This document shows, in pieces, positions 33,832 through 41,087 of a DNA stretch of 48,389 nucleotides; within the stretch, counting starts at the first letter, position 1; each line of letters opens with the position of its first letter. A program made the position numbers and the translations under genes. The DNA is taken from contig JAEWIR010000013.1 of assembly GCA_023386965.1 (NCBI GenBank), positions 1 to 48,389 on the forward strand. Reading direction: 5' to 3'. Source of the stretch: Bacteroidota bacterium. Its GTDB lineage: Bacteria; Bacteroidota; Bacteroidia; Flavobacteriales; Weeksellaceae. The notes under the pieces are model-generated. The model did not search any database. It was given only the letters and a program-made list of their open reading frames with translations, and was not told where the DNA came from.

Positions 33832-33845
33832 CAGCATATTTGCTG
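33832..33845. promoter_or_regulatory. Inverted repeat upstream of the Xre-RES operon, candidate operator
   Basis: CAGCA-TATT-TGCTG, a perfect 5-bp palindrome with a 4-nt spacer, 29 nt before the antitoxin ATG. A second weak inverted repeat (ACAA...TTGT) lies between it and the gene. Type II antitoxins of this family repress their own promoter at such sites; binding here is inferred. Confidence 0.4.
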
Positions 33846-33874
33846 TATATTTACAATATAAATGTTGTTAAATT

Positions 33875-34375
33875 ATGTCTACAAATAATATAAAAACAAT
33901 TCCTTTTAATACTAAAGAAAGTATTAAACGCGCCACGTCAATAAAAAAAGCAAGGAAAGGCTCCGCAATTGAGACCGAAGGCAAAACCTACTTTTGGACT
34001 AGTAATATGGAAAGGATAAATGTAATACGGGACTGTATCCCATACCGATCTATAGAAATAATAAGCAAAAGATTAAACCTGCCCATTAAATCAGTTTTAT
34101 CAATGGTGGGCATGCCTCAAACAACCTACAATAAAAAGATAGGGGAAAACTCTTTGCTGGACAGCAGAAAAAGTGAACTGATTGTACTTATAACGGAACT
34201 ACTTGACTTTGGTGTTGAAGTTTTCAATAACGAAGAAGAAAAATTCCAGCGGTGGTTAAAAAAACCAAATCTGTCACTAGGCGGCAATTCGCCTGAGAGT
34301 CTGCTGGATACGACGACAGGTATTGACGAAGTGAAATTTGCTTTAAACAGAATCGAGTTTGGAAATTTTGCCTGA
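33875..34375 (+). CDS. Xre/MbcA/ParS-type antitoxin
   Basis: A 166-residue protein. The middle part (IISKRLNLPIKSVLSMVGMP) is the Xre-like helix-turn-helix block. The C-terminal half contains VEVFNNEEEKFQRWLKKPN and SPESLLDTTTGIDEVKFALNRIEFG, the DUF2384 toxin-binding motif of Xre-RES modules. It should bind and neutralise the RES toxin and repress the operon. The stop overlaps the toxin start (TGATG). The N-terminus is longer and more basic (KESIKRATSIKKARKG) than in short members. Confidence 0.92.
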   Translation: MSTNNIKTIPFNTKESIKRATSIKKARKGSAIETEGKTYFWTSNMERINVIRDCIPYRSIEIISKRLNLPIKSVLSMVGMPQTTYNKKIGENSLLDSRKSELIVLITELLDFGVEVFNNEEEKFQRWLKKPNLSLGGNSPESLLDTTTGIDEVKFALNRIEFGNFA

Positions 34376-34845
34376 TGAAGGTCTACCGAATTGAAAGAAA
34401 GAAATATCTAAAAACAACTCTTACTGGTGTGGGAGCGTCTATGAGTGAGGGCTTTAGGTGGAACAGTTTAAACACCAGATTAGTCTACACCTCCGAAAGC
34501 AGGGCTCTCGCAACGTTGGAAGTTTCTGTTCATTTGGATTTAAGCGAAGACCTGCCTGATGACAGATTTTATGTGGAAATTGAAATACCTGACGACATTA
34601 TTATTTCGGAAGTAAGTTTGAAAGACCTTCCTGCTGGTTGGGATTTAAAGCCTCCATCGCAGATTACTCAATTTATAGGGGATGACTTCGTTACTGAAAG
34701 TATCACTGCAATTTTAAAAGTTCCAAGTGCCATTGTACCGCAGGAGTTTAACTTCCTGATCAATCCTAATTACCCCGATTCTAAAAGGATAAAAGTTGTC
34801 AGAAAAATTCCAATGAAGTTTGATGAACGTCTTAAATTGAAATAA
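34375..34845 (+). CDS. RES-domain toxin (NAD+-degrading type)
   Basis: A 156-residue RES domain. Conserved elements are VYRIERKKY at the N-terminus, GFRWNS (Arg), LVYTSESRALATLEVSVH (Tyr and Glu of the catalytic pocket) and LINPNYPDS near the end. RES toxins of this family deplete NAD+ and so arrest growth. The start overlaps the antitoxin stop by one base, so translation is coupled. All expected active-site positions seem to be present, so the toxin is probably functional. Confidence 0.92.
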   Translation: MKVYRIERKKYLKTTLTGVGASMSEGFRWNSLNTRLVYTSESRALATLEVSVHLDLSEDLPDDRFYVEIEIPDDIIISEVSLKDLPAGWDLKPPSQITQFIGDDFVTESITAILKVPSAIVPQEFNFLINPNYPDSKRIKVVRKIPMKFDERLKLK

Positions 34846-34878
34846 TCGTAATTTAGTCCAATACCTAAATTGACAGTG

Positions 34879-35415
34879 ATGAAACAGAGTAATATCCTCT
34901 CCATCCTCCATACCCGGTTCCGGGAAAATACCCAGCGTCATGAAAACCTGGATTGGTCTGAAATTCAGAAAAAACTCGAAGCAAGTCCGGAAAAATTCGC
35001 TGTACTTCAGAAAATGGAAGATACTGGCGGTGAACCTGACGTGGTAGGTCTTGATGACAAATCAGGTGAATATCTTTTCATGGACTGTTCGGCTGAAAGT
35101 CCCAAAGGCAGACGGAGTTTCTGCTATGATAAGGTAGCTCTTGACAAGAGAAAGGAAAACAAACCCAAAAATAACGCTGTGGATGCTGCGGCTGAAATAG
35201 GTATTGAACTTCTGGACGAAACGCAGTACCGATACCTGCAGACATTGGGAAAATTTGACACCAAAACATCCAGCTGGCTAAAAACTCCGGATAACATACG
35301 CAAGCTGGGCGGCGCTATATTCGGGGACTTTCGGTATGGCACTGTTTTCATCTACCATAACGGCGCCGATTCTTATTATGCTGCACGCGGTTTCAGAGGT
35401 TTGCTCAGGGTATAA
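34879..35415 (+). CDS. DUF4256 protein
   Basis: A 178-residue soluble protein matching DUF4256: RFRENTQRHENLDWSEIQKKL at the start, MEDTGGEPDVVGLD, FMDCSAESPKGRRSFCYDKVALD, and the final SYYAARGFRGLLRV. No enzymatic motif is recognised; members are often small stand-alone proteins. The ATG at 34879 is preferred to an in-frame TTG at 34870. An 8-bp inverted repeat (35415-35422 with 35457-35464) lies over and after its end but is too far apart to be a clear terminator. Confidence 0.85.
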   Translation: MKQSNILSILHTRFRENTQRHENLDWSEIQKKLEASPEKFAVLQKMEDTGGEPDVVGLDDKSGEYLFMDCSAESPKGRRSFCYDKVALDKRKENKPKNNAVDAAAEIGIELLDETQYRYLQTLGKFDTKTSSWLKTPDNIRKLGGAIFGDFRYGTVFIYHNGADSYYAARGFRGLLRV

Positions 35416-35512
35416 CTGGATTAACTACATAGCTACTTCCGACACGTAAAACTGAAAATCCAGTATTCTTCGCTTCTTAACATACGTCAACATGGTTAGC
35501 GCATGATAGCAG

Positions 35513-35520
35513 TATCTTTG
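35513..35520 (+). promoter_or_regulatory. -7 box TATCTTTG of the DsbA-family gene
   Basis: A perfect TAnnTTTG match 23 nt before the ATG at 35544. No canonical -33 TTG is visible. Confidence 0.45.
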
Positions 35521-35543
35521 ATGTTCACTAAGATGCGAATAAT

Positions 35544-36245
35544 ATGAAAGTAAATATTTGGAGTGATGTACGCTGCCCCTTCTGTTATGTGGGCAAGAAG
35601 AAATTTGAAAAAGCCCTCTCCCAATTTCCGGAAGCAGCGGCTGTAACGGTAGAATGGCACAGTTTCCAGTTGGATCCGGCGCTGGTAACGCAGGCTGAAC
35701 GTGATCCTTTTGAATTTTTTGCAGAAAGGAAAGGTATTTCCCGGCAGCAGGCGCAGGCCATGCATGCACACGCAGAAAATGCGGGCAGGGAAGCAGGCAT
35801 TGACTTTAATTTTGAAAGCCAAAAGGTGGCTAATTCCTATAAAGCTCACCTGCTGATACAGTTGGCAAAAACCAAAAACCTGGGTAATGAAACAGAAGAG
35901 GTACTTTTCCGTGCCCAGTTTCTTGATGGTAAAAACATTGATGATATTCCTACACTGGTAGAGTTGGGTATTAAGGCCGGACTTTTGGAGAACGACATCA
36001 GGGAGGCCCTTGAATCGGACGAATTTGCCTACGCCGTGACGCAGGATATGCAGATGGCTTCTAAGTTGGGAATCACTTCCGTTCCTTTTTTTGTGTTCAA
36101 TGACAAATACGGAGTTTCCGGTGCGCAGCAACCCGAACTTTTTCTGGAGGTTCTTGAAAAATCCTGGAAAGAATTTTCCGCTGGCGACCAGGGTCTTAAT
36201 ATCATCAAAGGCAATAGTTGTGATACGGACGGAAACTGCAACTGA
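35544..36245 (+). CDS. DsbA-family oxidoreductase, FrnE-like
   Basis: A 233-residue cytoplasmic thiol oxidoreductase. The redox motif CPFC (Cys11-Cys14) follows VNIWSDVR directly. An alpha-helical insertion is present, and the cis-Pro segment is GITSVPFFVFNDKYGVSGAQ. A second cysteine pair at the extreme C-terminus (NSCDTDGNCN, CX5C) recalls the extra motif of FrnE, where it cooperates with the first in disulfide isomerisation. No signal peptide is present, so it works in the cytosol. It could have a detoxification or stress role. Confidence 0.9.
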   Translation: MKVNIWSDVRCPFCYVGKKKFEKALSQFPEAAAVTVEWHSFQLDPALVTQAERDPFEFFAERKGISRQQAQAMHAHAENAGREAGIDFNFESQKVANSYKAHLLIQLAKTKNLGNETEEVLFRAQFLDGKNIDDIPTLVELGIKAGLLENDIREALESDEFAYAVTQDMQMASKLGITSVPFFVFNDKYGVSGAQQPELFLEVLEKSWKEFSAGDQGLNIIKGNSCDTDGNCN

Positions 36246-36288
36246 GGATATCTTAACATACATCAAGCCCTGCCGGATGGCACTGCCC

Positions 36289-36296
36289 TATATTTG
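36289..36296 (+). promoter_or_regulatory. -7 box TATATTTG of the YceI gene
   Basis: A perfect TAnnTTTG match 32 nt before the ATG at 36329. It supports that start over an upstream ATG at 36299, which would precede the signal peptide. No clear -33 TTG is seen. Confidence 0.45.
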
Positions 36297-36328
36297 TGCT
36301 ATATATTAACCAATTAAAAATATCAGTT

Positions 36329-36904
36329 ATGAAAAAATTAATGTCTTTATTTATGCTTACCATGCTTACTGTTAGTGTATATGCACAGAAAGTATTGGTG
36401 AGCGATCCTGCGCACTCCCGCATTCAGTTCTCCGTAATTCACCTTACCATCAGTGATATCACCGGTAATTTTGAAACTGCAAATCTGACCATTAATGCCG
36501 ATGAGAAGAACTTTCTGAATTCCAAAGTGACTTTTGATGTTGATGTAAATTCTATCAACACGCATATTGAAGCGCGTGACAACCACCTTAGAAGCGCAGA
36601 TTTTTTTGACGTGGCTAATCATCCGAAAATGACCTTCACCTCAACTTCGATTACAAAAGGAAAGCAGAAAAACTATTATAATGTAAACGGTAACCTTACC
36701 ATGCACGGAATTACAAAACCGGTATCAGTAATCCTTGTATACCGCGGTTCTGTAGTAAACCAGATGAACAAAAAGGATACCCACGGCTATCAGGTAATGG
36801 CTACTATAAAAAGATCGGACTTTAATGTAGGTCCGGGCTTCCCTGAGGCTGTAATCAGCGACCAGGTTAGGATTAAAGGTGATTTTGAACTGACCCAGAA
36901 ATAA
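36329..36904 (+). CDS. YceI family periplasmic protein
   Basis: A 191-residue protein with a signal peptide (LFMLTMLTVSVYAQK) and the YceI lipocalin-like barrel: DPAHSRIQFSVIHLTISDI, SINTHIEARDNHLRSADFFD, HPKMTFTSTSI and LTMHGITKPVSV. Such proteins bind isoprenoid-like lipids and travel to the periplasm. It stands alone with its own promoter box and terminator. The ligand is unknown. Confidence 0.93.
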   Translation: MKKLMSLFMLTMLTVSVYAQKVLVSDPAHSRIQFSVIHLTISDITGNFETANLTINADEKNFLNSKVTFDVDVNSINTHIEARDNHLRSADFFDVANHPKMTFTSTSITKGKQKNYYNVNGNLTMHGITKPVSVILVYRGSVVNQMNKKDTHGYQVMATIKRSDFNVGPGFPEAVISDQVRIKGDFELTQK

Positions 36905-36931
36905 TCATAGTATATTTATTTTTAATGTGAG

Positions 36932-36961
36932 CAGACCCGAAGCGATTCGGGTCTGTTTTTT
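36932..36961 (+). terminator. Terminator after the YceI gene
   Basis: A perfect 10-bp stem CAGACCCGAA/TTCGGGTCTG with a GCGA tetraloop (36942-36945), then T6. Confidence 0.95.
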
Positions 36962-36997
36962 GATAGGGATAATTCTGCTAAATAAAAAGCATTACTT

Positions 36998-37005
36998 TAT
37001 ATTTG
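36998..37005 (+). promoter_or_regulatory. -7 box TATATTTG at the peptidase-like/barrel fusion gene
   Basis: A perfect TAnnTTTG match ending 4 nt before the TTG at 37010. It favours a non-ATG, possibly leaderless start for this gene. Confidence 0.45.
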
Positions 37006-37009
37006 GCCT

Positions 37010-39838
37010 TTGGATATTTTGAAGAGATTAATTGCAGGTTTTTTATTCGGGGGAGTTTTTGTGCTGACATCGGCACAAAGAGACAGCATTTACCTGCAGG
37101 CCAAACTGGAACAGGACCTTCGTACGCTTAATGTAACCCAGGAACTCCGCTATTACAATAAAACGGATTCGGTACAGACGGAAGTACAGTTGCTGAACTG
37201 GATTGCTGCCTATAAAAATCGCGGAACAGCTCTTTACGACAGGAAAATAGAAGACAGGAACAAGGAACTGCATTTCGCCCAGCCGCAAGAGCTCGGTAAA
37301 CTTAAATCCCTTGAAATCAAGACCAATTTAGCGGAGGTACTTACTCCTGCTGATCTAAATTCCGAAAACCTCTATATTCAGTTGTCCCACCCCATTCAGC
37401 CGGGCGGGAGCATAAAACTGCTCCTCAAATATCAGCTGCAGCTTCCTTTAGCCAAATTCACCGGTTATGGAATGTCTGAACAGAATATTGCTCTTAAGTA
37501 CTTTTTTCTGGTACCGGACAGTTTCGCTGAAGCGAACGGCAGTGAGCACAAGTACCTGGACATTGAGGAAACTGCCAACCACAGCACCCACTGGACGGTG
37601 AATCTGGATTTACCCACCGACTATCATTCGAAAAGCAACCTTGCCGAAATTCATCCTAACTATTATTCAGGTTTGCTGAAAGCTGATCCTGAATTCCTGA
37701 TCTCATTTAACATTTATCCCACCCTGACTTTTCAAACGGGTGGAGTTCAGACCAAAATTGATTTCGGCTACCGCCTGGAGGCAGAAGACCAACAGCATCT
37801 TAAAAATAAAATTCCACAGCAGCTGAAATACCTGCAAAGCAAAACGGGACTTGTACCCTCAAAGATCTTCATTTCAGAAAAGTTCCGGAATAAGGAAGAT
37901 TTTTTCGGCAATGACGATATTGCCTTCTGGAAGTTCCGGTTCCCGCTCTTCACTCCGGAAGAAAATACAGACCTTGATTATTTCAGCATCATCTCCAAAA
38001 ATATCCTGGAACAGGGACTGATTACCAATAAAGATGATGACCACTGGTTCAAGAACGGAATCAAAACCTACCTGGAACTTCAGTACCTCAAACAGTATTA
38101 CGGGGACCATAAATTGCTGGGACAGCTCACTGAAGCCTCAATTATAGGAATCAAACCGCTGAAACTCTTTCACGCTTCCCGTCTTAAACTGATTGAGCGT
38201 TACGGTATTGCGTACCAGTATATGATGACGCAGAATCTTGATCAGAAAATTGATGAAGACTTCAAAGACCTCAGCAATTTCAATGAAATGACAGTGAGCA
38301 ACTTTGAAACCGGCAGTCTGCTGAACTTTGTGGCCGAAAAAATGGGTACCAATGATTTTGAAGACTTTCTGGGTGAATATCTTCAGACAAACTCGGGGCA
38401 GAAAATTGATACCGACCACTTTCTGGACAGACTCGCCATGCGCTCACACTACTCTTCTGTATTTTTGGAAAAGCTCATGTCGCGCAAGCACAGAGTTAAC
38501 TTTAACCTGAAAAAATTTAAAAGGTCCGACGGCAAATTGGAAGTGACTATTCGCAAGAATACCTATGATCCCGTACCGTTTAAACTGGAGACCATTTCGG
38601 AACAGGGAGGCACCAAAACACACTGGTTCGGTACGCCCGAACATCCTTCGCAGGACGTTTATATCATCCCCGAGATGGATGCTGACAAAATCGTGATCAA
38701 CAGCGGACATTTTTTTCCGGAGAAAAATTTCCGTGACAACTATCTGTATACGAAAGGTGTATTCAGCAACATGAAGAAGATCAAGCTGAAACTCATCAAG
38801 GACATTCCAAACCCCGAATACAATGAGATTTATTTGAATCCGCGACTCACATTCAATGCGTATGACAAAGTGCTGCTCGGACTTAATTTCCGTAATGAGT
38901 CGCTCTTCAACCATAAATTTGCCTACTCACTTACGCCATATTACAGTACGGGAACAGGACAGCTTACCGGCTCCGGAAGTGTGACTTACAGCATTATGCC
39001 TCCTGAAAGTTTTTTCCAGAGTCTGAATATGGGTGTTTCCGGCTCTTATTTCCATTATGATTATGACCTGAGTTACCGGAAATTTACGGCAAGTGCGTCA
39101 ATTAATTTTGCAAAGGACCCGCGAAGCGCAATCTCACGGAGTTTAGGTGTATCATTTAATCATTATGAAAAGGACCTGACGCCGGAAATGATATTTGAGA
39201 ATGAATATGACCAATATAATCTTTGGAATGTAAATTATGCCTTTGCCGACAACCGGCTCATCCACGAAAAGTTTTTCGGGGCTTACGTACAGGGAATGCA
39301 GGATTTTAACAAGGTGGCGGCAGAAGCTACCTACCGTTATGAATATGCTGCCAATAAAAAAATTGCGTTCCGCCTTTTTGCCGGTTATTTTCTGAACAAT
39401 AAAACACGTAATGACATCTTTGATTTTGGAATCTCACGCGTTTCCAATTATTCTTTTTCCTATGGCCTGTTGGGTCAGAGCGCTACGTCAGGATTACTGT
39501 CTCAGCAATTCGTGATGGCCGACGGTGGCTTTAAATCCTTCATTGATTCCACAGCCAACCAATGGATTACGTCACTGAATGTGGACTCACATGTGTGGAA
39601 GATGTTCAATATTTATGCAGATGCTGGAATGTATAAAAACCGTTCGGCCAGTCCGAAATTTATCTGGGACAGCGGCGTAAAGGTGCGTATCATTCCGGAT
39701 TTCCTGGAAGTTTATCTGCCGGTATATTCTACCCTTGGCTTCGAACCATCTTTTAAGGACTATGCGCAGAGGATCCGCTTTACACTGGTACTTAATCTGG
39801 GTGCGGTAATCAATACAGCCAGAAGAGGTTGGTATTGA
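37010..39838 (+). CDS. Degenerate M1-like (gluzincin) domain fused to an outer-membrane beta-barrel
   Basis: A 942-residue exported protein. A signal peptide (LIAGFLFGGVFVLTSAQ) precedes an N-terminal part of about 500 residues laid out like M1 aminopeptidases: an initial beta-domain, then a helical part with ISKNILEQGLITNKDDDHW and FKNGIKTYLELQYL. In active enzymes that stretch holds HExxH and the distal Glu; HExxH is absent here, so the domain is probably not a zinc peptidase. Residues about 590-942 are alternating strands ending in an aromatic residue (RRGWY), an outer-membrane barrel. Start is TTG at 37010 or 37019 (MKRLIAGF); no ATG is available. A role in binding or translocation at the outer membrane is a guess. 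Confidence 0.82.
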   Translation: MDILKRLIAGFLFGGVFVLTSAQRDSIYLQAKLEQDLRTLNVTQELRYYNKTDSVQTEVQLLNWIAAYKNRGTALYDRKIEDRNKELHFAQPQELGKLKSLEIKTNLAEVLTPADLNSENLYIQLSHPIQPGGSIKLLLKYQLQLPLAKFTGYGMSEQNIALKYFFLVPDSFAEANGSEHKYLDIEETANHSTHWTVNLDLPTDYHSKSNLAEIHPNYYSGLLKADPEFLISFNIYPTLTFQTGGVQTKIDFGYRLEAEDQQHLKNKIPQQLKYLQSKTGLVPSKIFISEKFRNKEDFFGNDDIAFWKFRFPLFTPEENTDLDYFSIISKNILEQGLITNKDDDHWFKNGIKTYLELQYLKQYYGDHKLLGQLTEASIIGIKPLKLFHASRLKLIERYGIAYQYMMTQNLDQKIDEDFKDLSNFNEMTVSNFETGSLLNFVAEKMGTNDFEDFLGEYLQTNSGQKIDTDHFLDRLAMRSHYSSVFLEKLMSRKHRVNFNLKKFKRSDGKLEVTIRKNTYDPVPFKLETISEQGGTKTHWFGTPEHPSQDVYIIPEMDADKIVINSGHFFPEKNFRDNYLYTKGVFSNMKKIKLKLIKDIPNPEYNEIYLNPRLTFNAYDKVLLGLNFRNESLFNHKFAYSLTPYYSTGTGQLTGSGSVTYSIMPPESFFQSLNMGVSGSYFHYDYDLSYRKFTASASINFAKDPRSAISRSLGVSFNHYEKDLTPEMIFENEYDQYNLWNVNYAFADNRLIHEKFFGAYVQGMQDFNKVAAEATYRYEYAANKKIAFRLFAGYFLNNKTRNDIFDFGISRVSNYSFSYGLLGQSATSGLLSQQFVMADGGFKSFIDSTANQWITSLNVDSHVWKMFNIYADAGMYKNRSASPKFIWDSGVKVRIIPDFLEVYLPVYSTLGFEPSFKDYAQRIRFTLVLNLGAVINTARRGWY

Positions 39839-39953
39839 TATCCTTGGGAAACTCTATTTAGCGCCTTCATAACTTCTGTACAGTTTACATATGCACTAGC
39901 AACATTCCAAGGTTTCCAAATAGTATATTTTTCAATTTCTAGACACTTCCCAC

Positions 39954-39983
39954 AAAAAAAGCTGCCCATTTCTGAGCAGCTTT
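39954..39983 (-). terminator. Terminator after the T9SS cargo gene
   Basis: The stem AAAGCTGC/GCAGCTTT (39958-39965 with 39976-39983) is followed on the minus strand by a T7 tract. Confidence 0.9.
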
Positions 39984-40003
39984 AAACAATATCTTAAAAG
40001 AAA

Positions 40004-40942
40004 TTATTTCTTAAGGATTTTTTGGGATACCGGCTGTCCTTCTACAGAACCTGTAACGATATACATACCTGGCTGAAGGTCTGATGCATCAAGTGCACGG
40101 GTGTTGGAAACTGAAGCAGTTTTAACCACCTGACCGTTCATATTGTAGATTTTCACATCCGCTTTTGCACCGAAGTGAATAGCATCAGTAACCTGAGTGT
40201 TTTGTACGAATGCAGATTTCACATTGATTACATCAGTAACTGCAAGAGTTGAGGTAGGAGCAAATGAGGTAACCACAATATTATCTACTGAAATATTACC
40301 TGTTCCAGCCGTGGCGTTTCCAGCCTGTCTTAATACCACAGAAGCGATATTGGCTGGTGGGGCAGTTGTACCTGTACTGTTTGTCAAGATTGGCTGTGCT
40401 CCGATAAGCAGAGTTGCGGTTTGCGTTGAATTGATATTATCAATGATATAAGATAAAACAATGTTGGACGCAGTTCCATAAGGAATTTCCACTGCCGAAT
40501 AAGTTGGTGCTACTGTACCGCCACTATTATTAAGGACGCCCAGTATATAGCCGGTAGTACCTGCCTTCACATAAAGTCTGGCCGGCAAGGTTGTTACAGA
40601 AGTTCCTGATGTGGCACCTAATGACATAAAGTAGTCACCAGCAGTCGTAAGTCCTGTGCTGTTTAAAACATTTACTGTGGCAGAGTAAGTGATTTTATTA
40701 ATCAAAGTTGTAGACACTGCGTAGCTATTGGCAAAAGCCTTGTTTACGTCTTCACTGTTACCCGCAACAAGATTGGCAACACCACCTGATGCCTGCAACT
40801 GCCCAGCAGTACCACTGTGTGAAGTCCAACCATTGGTTGATAATGCACCTGCGTAACCAAAAGTATCAGTTACCTCAACTGTCTGTGCGTAAGTTCCAAT
40901 GGTCAGCATTGAAACCGCTACTAACGAATAAAGTTTTTTCAT
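40004..40942 (-). CDS. Secreted protein with a type IX secretion sorting domain
   Basis: A 312-residue protein with a signal peptide (SLVAVSMLTIGTYAQ). A beta-rich, Thr/Ser/Gly-rich domain (about 22-230, VEVTDTFGYAGALSTNGWTS at its start) follows. The C-terminal T9SS type A sorting domain has KADVKIYNMNGQVVKTASV, LDASDLQPGMYIVTG and the basic end QKILKK. It is exported by T9SS and attached to or released from the cell surface. The passenger resembles a jelly-roll/LamG-like sandwich, but no catalytic residues are evident. The low-complexity composition fits an adhesin-like surface protein. Confidence 0.92.
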   Translation of the reverse strand: MKKLYSLVAVSMLTIGTYAQTVEVTDTFGYAGALSTNGWTSHSGTAGQLQASGGVANLVAGNSEDVNKAFANSYAVSTTLINKITYSATVNVLNSTGLTTAGDYFMSLGATSGTSVTTLPARLYVKAGTTGYILGVLNNSGGTVAPTYSAVEIPYGTASNIVLSYIIDNINSTQTATLLIGAQPILTNSTGTTAPPANIASVVLRQAGNATAGTGNISVDNIVVTSFAPTSTLAVTDVINVKSAFVQNTQVTDAIHFGAKADVKIYNMNGQVVKTASVSNTRALDASDLQPGMYIVTGSVEGQPVSQKILKK

Positions 40943-40977
40943 TTTTATAAAATTTTAAGTTTAAATTATTGATACTG

Positions 40978-40985
40978 CAAAAATA
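40978..40985 (-). promoter_or_regulatory. -7 box TATTTTTG of the T9SS cargo gene
   Basis: A perfect TAnnTTTG match on the minus strand, 35 nt before the ATG at 40942. The -33 region is T-rich but has no exact TTG. Confidence 0.45.
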
Positions 40986-41087
40986 CTGTTTAATAACGGA
41001 AGTAAAAAATATACAGCTTTAATTTTATGTTAAGTAAGCCACCACAATCAAGCAGCATATTTTTCGTTACTTTTACACCGCTTTTGT

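Noticed and set aside
33841..33874. Promoter box search upstream of the Xre-RES operon
   Set aside because: TATTTG and TATATTTA strings are present but none is a full TAnnTTTG match, so I do not call a promoter there.
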